Shown: positions 1 to 8,844, counted from the first letter of the stretch. The stretch is DNA of 64,000 nt from a bacterium D16-51 (GCA_003612285.1 RAYE01000015.1:1-64000); one strand, 5' to 3'. The notes: a model not told the origin generated them from the letters alone. Numbers and translations are program-made.

Positions 1-70
1 CGCATAGTTCTTCCAGCTTTTTGCGGATTGCTTTTTTATCAGCGTCCGAAAGGACTGGCTTTGACGGCAT
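1..70 (-). CDS. TetR/AcrR family regulator, N-terminal fragment
   Basis: Only the first 23 codons lie in the window; the gene continues past the left edge. The readable N-terminus (MPSKPVLSDADKKAIRKKLE) resembles the short basic arm that precedes the helix-turn-helix of some TetR/AcrR regulators. An AGAAAGGAG ribosome site lies 9 bases before the ATG. A perfect 16-bp palindrome sits just upstream, as expected for an autorepressor. The family call is an inference because the DNA-binding helices are outside the window. Confidence 0.55.
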   Translation of the reverse strand, partial: MPSKPVLSDADKKAIRKKLEELC

Positions 71-101
71 AATTTTACTTCTCCTTTCTATTGAACTATT
101 T

Positions 102-135
102 TTACGAATATTCGTAACATATATTCTCAAGTCAA
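102..135 (-). promoter_or_regulatory. Palindromic operator and promoter of the TetR-type gene
   Basis: TTACGAATATTCGTAA (102-117) is a perfect 16-bp palindrome. On the minus strand TTGACT (130-135) and AATATT inside the palindrome are 17 bases apart, so a bound repressor would cover the -10 region. Seen directly; the repressor assignment is inferred. Confidence 0.5.
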
Positions 136-388
136 ATAATAGCACGACTGATAGCTGTTGTCAAGTAGGGAACTTGATTTAGCAATGCCGTATACCCCCA
201 AAAAAAATCAGAAAATCATTCGTTACATTATAGGAAGTATTTTAGCTAACTAACAGAGGAAACCGTCAAACCGCCCAATGACAAACAGGGATAAATGCAC
301 TAAAATAGCAATATCAAAAAAGCCACGGTATTTTTTTATATTTTGCACATACTGTTTGTCGGACGTTCATTACAGGAGGAATGGACAT

Positions 389-653
389 ATGACAGCAAAT
401 ACATATAAGCCCGGACAGATAACAGCATTGTGAACCAGAAAGCAGTCCTCTCCAAATATGCGGCGGACAACGTTTTTACAAATCCCGTTTTCTTCATGAA
501 GCGGAACAGCGGGAACTGGAAGAAAAGGTCAAGGCAGACCAGCAGGAAGTCGATACCTGCGAACAGAACAAGAGCGATTTTGACAGCTTCGCCGCGATTA
601 TCCGCAAGTATGTGGGGATAAAGGAACTCGAAAAAACGGTACAGCCCTTGTAA
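389..653 (+). pseudogene. Remnant of a large serine recombinase of a conjugative transposon
   Basis: Three pieces of one recombinase follow each other in three different frames: MTANTYKPGQITAL from the ATG, then NSIVNQKAVLSKYAADN, then HEAEQRELEEKVKADQQEV...FAAIIRKYVGIKEL to the stop. As I recall the family, these match the N-terminus, a stretch of the resolvase domain, and the coiled-coil region near the C-terminus of TnpX/TndX-like recombinases of clostridial integrative elements. A good ribosome site (AGGAGGA) remains. The catalytic domain and most of the 500-plus residue protein are gone, so it cannot be active. Confidence 0.65.
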
Positions 654-723
654 TCGGGGCTATACCGCCTAATCTGAAATTACTTCCCTCTAACCGTAAA
701 CATTTGTATTTTATGTTTTATCT

Positions 724-906
724 TCATATCATTGCTATTTTTGCCCTGCTGCCGTGATTCTTAACAATACAGTTTACTGTGCTTCTGGATATTCTTGTTA
801 AATCAGCTATAATGACTGTATCACCTGCTTCTAAATCATCAATCTGTCTGTTTAGTTCTGGTCTGTCTGCTTTTATGCCAGTCATTTTCTCACAATACAA
901 ATGCAA
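724..906 (-). pseudogene. Remnant of a small serine recombinase/resolvase
   Basis: The readable protein contains ADRPELNRQIDDLEAGDTVI and IADLTRISRST, the typical middle of a resolvase catalytic domain. It lacks the N-terminal serine motif and degenerates after SRST. No ribosome site precedes a plausible start. Together with the upstream recombinase remnant it marks a decayed mobile element. Confidence 0.6.
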
Positions 907-1021
907 GAATGAGGCAGTAATATCACAAGTTATTTCTTTACAGTTCCTAAAGTTGACAATGCTCTATATATTAAACTGCAAGTTTAATTATGGCAAAGAT
1001 ATAGAATGGAGACGAAAAATA

Positions 1022-1783
1022 ATGATAGGTTTATTTTTAAGCGGTACAGGGAACACAAAACATTGTCTTGAACTTTTATTACACATTTTAGATGATAATG
1101 CAGTATCAATACCTATAGAAAATGAGCAGGCAGCCAAACTGGTTTCTAAACATGAAATAATTTTCCTGGCATATCCTACACAATATTCCAATATTCCGTA
1201 TATGGTCCGTGATTTTATCCAAAGAAATAGTAAAATATGGGCTGGAAAAAAAGTGTTTTGCATGACTACTATGGGGCTTTTCAGCGGCGATGGTACTGGC
1301 TGCGTCGCCCGGCTGCTCAAAAAATACGGCGCAAAAATCATTGGCGGCTTACAGGTAAAAATGCCAGATTCCATAAGCGACAGCAAACTTTTAAAGCACC
1401 CTAAAGAAAAAAACCTTAGAACCATCAAGTCAGCAGACAAAAAAATCATTGAAGCTGCATGCCAAATGAAAAGGGGGATATTTTGCCAAGAAGGGCTGGG
1501 AATATTTGCGCATATTGCCGGTTTATTTGGACAACGGTTGTGGTTCTATTCTAAGACAAAAAAATACACAAAGTCATTAAAGATTAGTGACGCTTGTATT
1601 GGCTGTGGATTATGCTCAGATATCTGCCCTATGAATAATATCATCATAGAAAATGGAACTGCCAAAGCACAAGAAAAATGCACGATGTGTTACCGCTGTA
1701 TTAATTCATGTCCAAAGCAGGCTATCACACTTTTAGGAAGGAAAATAGTAAAACAATACCAGTTTGAAAATTATATATCATGA
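1022..1783 (+). CDS. EFR1-type flavodoxin/ferredoxin fusion protein
   Basis: A 253-residue cytoplasmic redox protein. The first ~150 residues form a flavodoxin-like domain with the FMN-phosphate loop SGTGNT near the N-terminus. Near the C-terminus are two 4Fe-4S cluster motifs, CIGCGLCSDICP and CTMCYRCINSCP. This flavodoxin-plus-ferredoxin layout is that of the EFR1 family of Clostridia, thought to shuttle electrons; the partner is unknown. The chosen ATG follows GGAGA; an open frame extends upstream to 779 but runs through the recombinase remnant. Monocistronic here. Confidence 0.8.
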   Translation: MIGLFLSGTGNTKHCLELLLHILDDNAVSIPIENEQAAKLVSKHEIIFLAYPTQYSNIPYMVRDFIQRNSKIWAGKKVFCMTTMGLFSGDGTGCVARLLKKYGAKIIGGLQVKMPDSISDSKLLKHPKEKNLRTIKSADKKIIEAACQMKRGIFCQEGLGIFAHIAGLFGQRLWFYSKTKKYTKSLKISDACIGCGLCSDICPMNNIIIENGTAKAQEKCTMCYRCINSCPKQAITLLGRKIVKQYQFENYIS

Positions 1784-1792
1784 ACAGCGCCT

Positions 1793-1919
1793 AAAAAGAG
1801 CACAAAACCAGCGCTCTTCACACTCAAAGCCGGCAAAGTTTCCTGTAGTTCCTAAGTTAAAGCAAAACCCCGCTAAAAACAGCGGGGTTATTGACCCTCG
1901 CGGGCGCGCTCGGATGATA
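1793..1919. repeat. Two dispersed repeats: half copy of the 114-bp element, and a GC-rich hairpin with conserved tail
   Basis: Bases ~1793-1845 (gagcacaaaaccagcgctct, cacactcaaa, ggcaaagtttcct) match the 3' half of the 114-bp element seen whole at 15290 and 33990. Next, AACCCCGC-taaaaaca-GCGGGGTT (1866-1889) is a terminator-like hairpin between the convergent ferredoxin and ABC genes. The following tail, attgaccctcgcgggcgcgc then tcggatgat, recurs almost exactly at 8519-8547. Confidence 0.6.
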
Positions 1920-1942
1920 ACAGATACGGACGCATAAGGACA

Positions 1943-3205
1943 TCATCTCCCCTGCACCTGATACCTGCAGTACACCCTTCTTCCAAGAAATACCAAAACC
2001 ACCCCTGAAACAAGATATAAAACAGGTGCAAACTGCCAGCTCGTAAATTGCCTGCCAAAAACAGATACCAGCCTCACATCCAAAAAACCTTGGTCAAGCT
2101 TTAGCAGGTTTAACGGAAGGAAGTTCCATATTTGTGACAAAACCGGGAATCCCCGCGGTATGACAATCAGCCTGGAGCCTGCTATTACTGCTATCACAAC
2201 TGCCATTGCTGCAACACTGCTGCAGAACTTTTCCGATACTACCATAATCAAAATACTGGTTAGTACAACAACCAAAACACTAATAAATAGCATAATCAAT
2301 AAAACCTCCCCTACCGAAAGAGGATAAGAATACCAGCCTGCTACCAGCTGGAGCGCCGCAGAAAAACCTTCTGTACCATACAAAAAGAAAGTGAGCGCTA
2401 CAACAATACATAGCATTACTGTTACAGCAAAAACTGCAAATAAAATCCCTGCCGCTATTTTTGCATAATACAGCTGCCTTTTTCCATTCCGGCTGCATAA
2501 AATCACCTGGTCTGCCCTTCTCTGGTGTTCTTCTGCAAAAACCCTGCCTGCCACCACCGCTAACAAAAAGCTGATGTACAAAATAACCATGTAAATACCA
2601 TTCCCACTCATGCTGATAAGCTGATAAAAACCTTCTGCATATTCCATTGTAAACTGCTTTGGAAGCAGCTTCTCCTTTTCCTGCCAATAACCACACTCCT
2701 CTGTAGAAAGCCCATATTCTGCCTGATAGCTCTTTACCAGCTCTTTTCTGGCCTGATAAATTTTTTCTTCCGTCAAGCTGCCATTCCCCTGCCCGTCATC
2801 CTTTGCCAGAAGCATTTCTCCACCAGTTAAGGAATCCAGTACATTTTCTATAGGAGAAAAACGCTCTATCTCTCTTTGAAAAACTTCCGCCTTCTCTGCC
2901 CCTGCCCCTGCTTCCTCCAGAACTTTGCCATACTCTTTTCCTACATCTGCAAGCAGGACATTGTCTATTTTCCTGCCCGACCAATACATGCCGTTTTCCC
3001 TCTCCCTTGCCTTTCTCTTCGCATAAGAATCATGCCATTCCTCCCTTTCCCCCTCTCTCGTATGCACATTTGAATACGTCACACTCCATGTCAGGATGAC
3101 AGACAGCAGATACGCAAGAATCAATACGGCAAATGTAATCCATGTACTTTTCCTGGTACATATTTTTTTAATTTCATATCCTAATAATGTCTTAAACTGC
3201 CCCAT
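1943..3205 (-). CDS. ABC transporter permease (ABC-2 type)
   Basis: A 420-residue membrane protein: one transmembrane helix near residues 20-40, a long extracytoplasmic region (about 45-195), then five or six hydrophobic helices to the C-terminus. This layout fits ABC-2 exporter permeases. It is the last gene of a four-gene operon and starts 3 bases after the ATPase stop; its ribosome site GGAGGAG lies inside the final ATPase codons. It probably forms the channel driven by that ATPase. Substrate unknown. Confidence 0.8.
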   Translation of the reverse strand: MGQFKTLLGYEIKKICTRKSTWITFAVLILAYLLSVILTWSVTYSNVHTREGEREEWHDSYAKRKARERENGMYWSGRKIDNVLLADVGKEYGKVLEEAGAGAEKAEVFQREIERFSPIENVLDSLTGGEMLLAKDDGQGNGSLTEEKIYQARKELVKSYQAEYGLSTEECGYWQEKEKLLPKQFTMEYAEGFYQLISMSGNGIYMVILYISFLLAVVAGRVFAEEHQRRADQVILCSRNGKRQLYYAKIAAGILFAVFAVTVMLCIVVALTFFLYGTEGFSAALQLVAGWYSYPLSVGEVLLIMLFISVLVVVLTSILIMVVSEKFCSSVAAMAVVIAVIAGSRLIVIPRGFPVLSQIWNFLPLNLLKLDQGFLDVRLVSVFGRQFTSWQFAPVLYLVSGVVLVFLGRRVYCRYQVQGR

Positions 3206-3208
3206 TCT

Positions 3209-3910
3209 TCACTCCTCCTTTTCCTCAAACTGTTCCATATAAAATTCTTCTAAATCTCCAGGGATATCTTCCCTCTTTCCATGAAAAATAAGCTGTCCGT
3301 CCTTCATCAACAGAATTACATCTGCAATCTTATCTACATCAGAAACAATATGTGTCGATAAAATCACCACAGTATCCTTTCCAAGCCCCTCCAGCAGATT
3401 ACGGAAACGCACCCTTTCTTTCGGGTCCAGCCCTGCCGTAGGCTCATCCAATATTAATATCTTCGGCTCATTCAGCAGCGCCTGCGCAATCCCAAGCCTC
3501 TGCTTCATCCCTCCGGAATACGTCTTTATTTTCTTTTTTGCCATATCCTCTAAAGAAACAAACTGCAAAAGTTCTTTCGCCCTTTTCTTTGCCTGTCCCC
3601 TCCCAAGCCCTTTCAACGCTGCCATGTATAGCAGGAAATCAAACCCGGTAAATCCCGGATAATACCCAAAATCCTGTGGCAGATACCCCAACACAGCACG
3701 ATATTCCTCCTCCGCCACATCAATCCCGTCAAATGCCACCTCTCCCCCTGTCGGTTCCAAAATCCCACAAAGCATCCTCATAAATGTTGTTTTCCCAGCC
3801 CCATTCGCCCCCAGCAGGCCGTATACCCCCTCCCGAAAAGAAAAGGACACACGGTCTACTGCAATTTTATTTTTGTATTGTTTCGTTAAGCGGTCCACTG
3901 TTAATTCCAT
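3209..3910 (-). CDS. ABC transporter ATP-binding protein
   Basis: A 233-residue ATPase with Walker A (GANGAGKTT), a Q-loop (LPQDFGYYPGFTG), signature (YSGGMKQRLGIAQ), Walker B (ILILDEPTAGLD) and H-loop (LSTHIV). It resembles CcmA/NatA-like exporter subunits. It powers the permease encoded directly downstream and follows the membrane protein gene by 21 bases. All catalytic motifs appear intact. Confidence 0.9.
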   Translation of the reverse strand: MELTVDRLTKQYKNKIAVDRVSFSFREGVYGLLGANGAGKTTFMRMLCGILEPTGGEVAFDGIDVAEEEYRAVLGYLPQDFGYYPGFTGFDFLLYMAALKGLGRGQAKKRAKELLQFVSLEDMAKKKIKTYSGGMKQRLGIAQALLNEPKILILDEPTAGLDPKERVRFRNLLEGLGKDTVVILSTHIVSDVDKIADVILLMKDGQLIFHGKREDIPGDLEEFYMEQFEEKEE

Positions 3911-3931
3911 TATTCTACCTCACCTTCCATT

Positions 3932-4657
3932 TCACGAAATTGACTGTAAATAGTGGCTTTTTATCATTTTTCTTCCTTCATAAAACGCCAGCCCTCCTAG
4001 CACTGCTATAACTGCCAGCCACGCTGGCAGATACTTCTCCTGATAAATCCACCATAAATTTTGCGTACTGGCAAATGCCGCCGTACTTACTGCCAGAGCA
4101 AGCCCGGCACAGGCATACAGCCCTTCTTTCCCAGCGAAACTCCTGACAATCCAAAGGCTGCCAAAAACAGACAGCAGGTATGGCACAAACAGATACAATA
4201 CAGTCCTCATATAGCTGCCCTGCACTGCCATATTTCCATATTCATCCCCTACAATCCATGCCATAACCAATGCCAGTAGTACATCTTCTATCCCCACCAC
4301 TGCCATCCTTGCCAGCAAAACACTTTTCAGAGAAAAACGGGAAGACATCTCAAGTTCTTCCATTCCATAAACAAAAGAACGGGTACTTTCTGATATACCG
4401 GCAAGAGCCAAGAGCGGCATCATAGCAACAGTACACGAAAATAGTCCCTGCCAGTAAAAACAGCTTAAATTAACCGCTATGCCAAGAAACAAAATTGCAG
4501 CCCCCCAGGACCATACAGAAACATAGGAAAACTGTACCCTGATAAAATTCCCCATACTGGCAGGCTCCAGGCCGATTTTCCTGAAAAATCCCCTTTTGCC
4601 CGGAGGCGCCGGCGCTTCAAATAATTTTTCTAACTGTTTTCTCCTGTTTTTATCCAT
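3932..4657 (-). CDS. Membrane protein of the sigma factor/ABC exporter operon
   Basis: A 241-residue protein with a basic cytoplasmic N-terminus of about 50 residues followed by about six hydrophobic helices. I do not recognise a named family. The start MDKNRRKQLEKLF is chosen because AAAGGAGG precedes it; the ATG overlaps the stop of the sigma gene by 8 bases, indicating translational coupling. Position directly after an ECF sigma gene suggests either an anti-sigma role or a second transporter subunit; neither is proven. Confidence 0.7.
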   Translation of the reverse strand: MDKNRRKQLEKLFEAPAPPGKRGFFRKIGLEPASMGNFIRVQFSYVSVWSWGAAILFLGIAVNLSCFYWQGLFSCTVAMMPLLALAGISESTRSFVYGMEELEMSSRFSLKSVLLARMAVVGIEDVLLALVMAWIVGDEYGNMAVQGSYMRTVLYLFVPYLLSVFGSLWIVRSFAGKEGLYACAGLALAVSTAAFASTQNLWWIYQEKYLPAWLAVIAVLGGLAFYEGRKMIKSHYLQSIS

Positions 4658-5099
4658 CTGCCATCCTCCTTTCCAATTTCTGCAAAACCTTCTTTGTCTC
4701 ACGATAAACTGCATATCTGGACTTTCCATAAAACTTTGCCAAATCTGCCACCGAAACCCCGTTGACATAACGAAGTAAAATCAGCTCCCGCTCATTACCG
4801 CTTAATTCCTTCAATGCCTGTTTCAACAAAACAGAATCTAACAGACTGTCTTCCAGGTCTTCGCCCGGCAGTTCCTCTGGCAGTGGCTCCATTTTTCTCC
4901 GGCGCGCTTCATCAATGCAAAGATTTCTCGCAACAGTATACAAAAATGCCAGCGGCCGTCCGATATCTTTGTAACTGTCACTTTCCAGATAACGAAGAAA
5001 AGTCTCCTGTGTAATGTCCTCTGCCTTCCCGATATCTCTCAGATGATAGTAGCAGTATCGGTATATATGGTCATACTGCTCTTTCAAGTCCATTGACAT
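4650..5099 (-). CDS. ECF-type RNA polymerase sigma factor
   Basis: A 149-residue sigma-70 family protein. Region 2 (YRYCYYHLRDIGKAEDITQE, then FLYTVARNLCIDEARRRK) and region 4 (LSGNERELILLRYVNGVSVA, DLAKFYGKSRYAVYRETKK) are clear, with no regions 1 or 3, as in ECF sigmas. The start follows GGGGGTG; an in-frame ATG two codons later is possible. It leads the operon with the membrane protein and ABC exporter, so it probably controls that exporter. No classical anti-sigma with a zinc motif is seen. Confidence 0.85.
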   Translation of the reverse strand: MSMDLKEQYDHIYRYCYYHLRDIGKAEDITQETFLRYLESDSYKDIGRPLAFLYTVARNLCIDEARRRKMEPLPEELPGEDLEDSLLDSVLLKQALKELSGNERELILLRYVNGVSVADLAKFYGKSRYAVYRETKKVLQKLERRMADG

Positions 5100-5248
5100 A
5101 CACAATTCACCCCCTTCTATAATGTTTAACGTTCCAGTAAAAGAAATGTGCGCCAAAAACTACAATATTTCTTAAAATAAAATGGGAGGGTTTTTTGTGA
5201 AAAAAAAAATTTAAGTACCAAAGCTGTTTAAATCTATTTTCCCAAAAA

Positions 5249-5278
5249 TAAAAAGGACTGGAAAACCAATCCTTTTTT
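5249..5278 (-). terminator. Terminator after the Uma2-type gene
   Basis: On the minus strand AAGGATTGG-tttt-CCAGTCCTT followed by a T run forms a stem with one G-T pair, just past the Uma2 stop. The plus strand also ends in T6, so it may act in both directions. Confidence 0.6.
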
Positions 5279-5296
5279 AGCCCATACTGTCACTGC

Positions 5297-5845
5297 TTAT
5301 TCTATATTTATTTCAGCAAAATCAATTTCAAAGTCTTCATAAATTCCAGCTTTTATTTTATCTGAAAAAGAATATTGTTCAAATGTATCATGTTCAAAAT
5401 TATAAACCATAATCAATAGTTTCATCGGATCAACGATCCAATACTCCCTAACACCTGCCGTGCCATATTTTAGCAGCTTCTTATTGTAATCCATCGGACG
5501 GCTTGAAGGTGAAACAATTTCTATAATCCAATCAGGTGCACCCATGCACCCATCCTCTGTAAGTTTGTCCTTGTCACAAATTACAGATATATCAGGCTCA
5601 AGATAAATCTTGTTATCCGCGTTTAAAAATACAGCAAATGGAGCTGGGAAAATTTCACATTCTCCATTATGACACCTAATATAATTTTTAATAAGATAAG
5701 TAAACTCTGTTACCAGCCTTTGATGTTTTATACCAGGCGCTGCCAGCATATATAATTCACCGTCAATTAGTTCTGCCCTTTGCCCTTCAGGCAAATTATA
5801 AATATCATCAATGGTATGATACTCTATTTTTCTTGCTGCATCCAT
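5297..5845 (-). CDS. Uma2 family endonuclease (DUF820)
   Basis: A 182-residue protein of the PD-(D/E)XK nuclease fold. Visible motifs are the N-terminal helix (LPEGQRAELIDGELYMLAAP), the acidic residue in LEPDISVIC, the E in PDWIIEIVSPSS, and the conserved GVREYWIVDP. These fit Uma2/DUF820 proteins, which are common in cyanobacteria and Clostridia; their biological role is unresolved. GAAGGGG precedes the start. A small broken gene lies 67 bases upstream in the same direction. Confidence 0.8.
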   Translation of the reverse strand: MDAARKIEYHTIDDIYNLPEGQRAELIDGELYMLAAPGIKHQRLVTEFTYLIKNYIRCHNGECEIFPAPFAVFLNADNKIYLEPDISVICDKDKLTEDGCMGAPDWIIEIVSPSSRPMDYNKKLLKYGTAGVREYWIVDPMKLLIMVYNFEHDTFEQYSFSDKIKAGIYEDFEIDFAEINIE

Positions 5846-5912
5846 CTACATCACACCCCTTCTCATTAGAGTATCAAACTTTTACAGACAAAACAAGCAT
5901 ATCTTTCCCAGA

Positions 5913-6110
5913 TTATCCTAATTCTTTAATTCTATCTATTTCAGTAACATCTACTTTGGCCGCCGAAAGTATAACCTTTAAATCAACATATCTTTTATGC
6001 ATCATATTATATGTGTCCATGTCGTTATGTTCTTTTGCTTATACCATCCAATCTTGAAGCCTTGAAAACTCAACTACAGAATCTTTTACAATATCTGATA
6101 AACTTGGCAT
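5913..6110 (-). pseudogene. Small hypothetical gene interrupted by an in-frame TAA
   Basis: From an ATG preceded by GGGGGGATGATAT, a 65-residue protein can be read with a single TAA at codon 24 (6039-6041): MPSLSDIVKDSVVEFSRLQD, WMV, stop, then AKEHNDMDTYNMMHKRYVDL and KVILSAAKVDVTEIDRIKELG. Both halves look like coherent charged protein and share one frame, so a nonsense mutation is likelier than two genes. Function unknown. Confidence 0.5.
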
Positions 6111-6153
6111 ATCATCCCCCCATAATCATAAGAACACTCAACCTGTTATGTAT

Positions 6154-6182
6154 AGTATACCATAAGAAAGGGATAACGTCTA
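6154..6182 (-). promoter_or_regulatory. Candidate sigma-A promoter for the small gene and Uma2 gene
   Basis: On the minus strand TAGACG (6177-6182) and TATACT (6154-6159) are 17 bases apart, about 45 bases before the small gene. Between this promoter and 6403 nothing else is recognised. Confidence 0.45.
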
Positions 6183-6403
6183 TTACAATGTTGTAATGTC
6201 AGCTCTAACGCTTAAATTTTATTTTGGTTTCCAATAAGCGTCAAAAACTTCTAAAATTTACTCTATAGTCTTTGCTCGTTTTGTGCCTATTAGGCATCCT
6301 CCCCCTCCTTACAACATCCCCCACATTCCTGGAACTTAGCGGCAGGTCTGTTATAAAACAGAATTCTTTCACCTCCCCATTTTTTTAAGCCGGAAACAAC
6401 ATT

Positions 6404-7195
6404 CTATTGCAATGTATTTGCTTCTATAAAACCTGCCTTTATTCCATTTGATACCTTAACATATTTTCTTCCTTTTAGAGGATTACTTGTATCCTCACCA
6501 ATCATTTTCATGTTTCTATAAATACCCTTCCATGAATTTACGTCTACATAAACCTGCTCTCCTTTTTGAAATGAATCGCAGGAATATTTTATTGGTGACA
6601 ATAAAGGGAAACGATAGATGTTATTTTTTCCCTCTTTATATCCTGTATAATAAATTTTTGCATCTTCTTTAAGTGTATATTTTGCCAAATCATTACTGTC
6701 TTTCACATCCTGAACTATATATTCAGAATTGCTCTTAACACACCCTTTTATGCTAAATAAAAAAGAAGCAAATAAAACTATTACGGGGATCAATACAACT
6801 GTTGTTTGTATTGCTTTGCGTTTAAAGGAAAATGCAATATATAATGCAAGAAAAAACATTAGAAAGACTATAAAGAGAAAAATACCCATTTTCCATGCTT
6901 CTCTATGTTCAATCGCATTAAAAACATCTGGCCTTTTCAATTTTTGCAATTCATATAAGTTTAATGGTGTAATGAACAAAAGTACAAAGTATATTGCAAA
7001 CCCTAACCAAAGAAATCCATTCTCTGTCTTTTGGTAAGCTCTTTTAACAAGTTTATAAAAAAATGATATTACTGCTATAAATCCTGCAATAATCAAAAAC
7101 CCTGATATTATATCGATACGATGATCTAATAATAATTTTACTGCACCTACTGGTAACAATATAATAAACAATATTCCTATTAATAGAATGCTCAT
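6404..7195 (-). CDS. Multi-pass membrane protein with extracytoplasmic C-terminal domain
   Basis: A 263-residue protein with about five hydrophobic helices in the first ~150 residues, ending in FASFLFSIKGC, then a polar domain of about 110 residues. The last part (YVDVNSWKGIYRNMK, RKYVKVSNGIKAGFIEANTL) has the look of a small SH3-like beta domain, which is an inference. GAAGGAGGG precedes the ATG. Family not recognised. Nothing else is transcribed with it. Confidence 0.6.
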   Translation of the reverse strand: MSILLIGILFIILLPVGAVKLLLDHRIDIISGFLIIAGFIAVISFFYKLVKRAYQKTENGFLWLGFAIYFVLLFITPLNLYELQKLKRPDVFNAIEHREAWKMGIFLFIVFLMFFLALYIAFSFKRKAIQTTVVLIPVIVLFASFLFSIKGCVKSNSEYIVQDVKDSNDLAKYTLKEDAKIYYTGYKEGKNNIYRFPLLSPIKYSCDSFQKGEQVYVDVNSWKGIYRNMKMIGEDTSNPLKGRKYVKVSNGIKAGFIEANTLQ

Positions 7196-7282
7196 GTTTT
7201 CCCTCCTTCGTTTTTTAGGAAGATATTATAAAACAAAACTGTCATTAATATCATTTACCAAAAAGCTGTCACAATCGGAAAA

Positions 7283-7448
7283 CTAGAGCGTGTTTGAAAA
7301 TTGCTTTTTGCAAGATGTGTTTCACACTTTGTGGGAGATTTGTTCCAAATTTAGGAGGTGCAGCGGGCTACATTGACTAAATTTGGGGCAAATATAGCGC
7401 AAAGTGGGGAACGCAGATTGTGAGAATGAATTTTCAAACACTCTCTAG
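7283..7448. mobile_element. MITE-like element with 20-bp terminal inverted repeats
   Basis: CTAGAGCGTGTTTGAAAATT at the left is the reverse complement of the right end with one mismatch. Inner segments also pair (CCAAATTTAG with CTAAATTTGG; CACTTTG with CAAAGTG), so the whole 166 bp can fold into one long hairpin. No coding capacity. No unambiguous target duplication. The surrounding 7196-7642 stretch holds no gene. Confidence 0.6.
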
Positions 7449-7642
7449 TACATCGTTCAATAATTAACACATAGTTTGACTTGTCTATTTTCCTGATAGC
7501 ATACACTAAAAATCCTCGTCTCATGTATATCTATCAGTGTGCTGCCAAACAATTTTTCTTAAGTAAAGTATTGAAGTTAGTATCATAATTGTGCAATTTT
7601 CAAATTTGCTCATTTATATTCAGAAAAATTATTCTTTAAATT

Positions 7643-8494
7643 TTAATAAGCAGGCGTACCATAGCCATATACATAGCTGCTATTAACAGTCCTTTTATTA
7701 TTTTTAGTAAATTGTACCACTTTATAATTGCCATCAGAACATATAATATTGCCTTCTACAGTCTGAAGGTAAGCATTGACTGGAGCTGATGTAATCATTC
7801 CAACATGGCAAAAGCTTCCGTTATAATAAAATACTAAATCACCTGCTTTTGGTGTATAAGAACCCCCATAGTATTGGCCAGCCTGGAAATGACCTTTGTT
7901 TTTATACCATTTTACTGCCTCAGCACAACTCGCTGTTTTAGGAATGGCGGAATTAAGGACACCCATCTGATTTGCACAGTATGATTGAAATGCCATGCAC
8001 CATGCATAACCATTCCCTGATACAGCCCTGCCATAGTACCATGTATTATATATTACATTATTATTGCCCTTGTAATCACCTATTCCAATCTGGGATAATT
8101 CAAAATCAACAATCTTTTGGGCTGTATTTGATTGGCTGGATGCATTTGTTGGAACCAATTTCCACCGTTGTGCAAGCGTTCCATTTGCAGCATACATCTG
8201 AATATTGGTACCGTTTGCCCCTATGCCTCCTGCTGCATCAATAAAAAGCCCATTACATTTGCATGATAAAGTGTAATATCCATTTCCAACACTTGTAACT
8301 TTCCAGCGCTGTGCCGATGTATTATTTGACGCGTACTGTTGGACATTTGTCCCATTTGCTTTTCCAGCGCCAAAACAATCAAGTAGTTTATTACTATTAA
8401 CATTGCTGATTGTATAATAACCATCTGCCTGTTTAGTAAAAGTCAAATACCCCGCTGCAGAGCAACGGGGCATGACCCAATTTGTCTTTATCAA
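7643..8494 (-). pseudogene. 5'-truncated ricin-type lectin/CHAP cell-wall hydrolase
   Basis: The readable protein has two ricin-B-type beta-trefoil repeats (QRWK motifs near residues 60 and 110), then a CHAP amidase domain (about 135-283) with the catalytic Cys in YAWCMAFQSYC and His in SFCHVGMIT. Proteins of this type are secreted, but no signal peptide exists here: the frame runs at its 5' end directly into an 82-bp palindromic repeat. The only starts (a TTG at 8494 or an ATG at 8473) lie inside the repeat and lack a ribosome site. The gene therefore seems to have lost its promoter and export signal. Confidence 0.6.
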
Positions 8495-8547
8495 GTTCGC
8501 CCCAGAGGGGCGGGGTATTTGACCCTCACGGGCGCGCTCGGATGATG
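8442..8547. repeat. 82-bp palindromic repeat with GC-rich tail
   Basis: GTCAAATACCCCGC (8442-8455) and GCGGGGTATTTGAC (8510-8523) are perfect 14-bp inverted ends. The tail (ccctcacgggcgcgctcgga, tgat) matches the copy at 1890-1918. The left end abuts the truncated CHAP gene. From 8548 to 8844 no gene or clear signal is seen. Confidence 0.6.
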
Positions 8548-8844
8548 CAAGCTTGCTTGCACATCCTCACTTTGCCTTCGTGGGAATAAAAGATACAAGA
8601 TATGGCATTTCCTTATCCTGTATAATATATTCCTGATTGTGACAGTCCTTTTTTTGTTTGGGATATTACTATCGTAATTACAGAAGTAATTATTTCTACG
8701 TTACTGATATAATAGATAAAAAGTGAAAGCCTATAAATGGCAGACTGAAAAGGATTGAACTTAGGAACTGTTAAAAATATTGCATCCTGCTATAGAAGAA
8801 CATTCATTAACACATTTTTCCCATATCAGAATACAGTTTTGCCA

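Noticed and set aside
5093-5156. ECF-type promoter (GGAAC) upstream of the sigma gene
   Set aside because: GGAAC is present near 5130 but no matching CGTC-like -10 element follows at the right distance.
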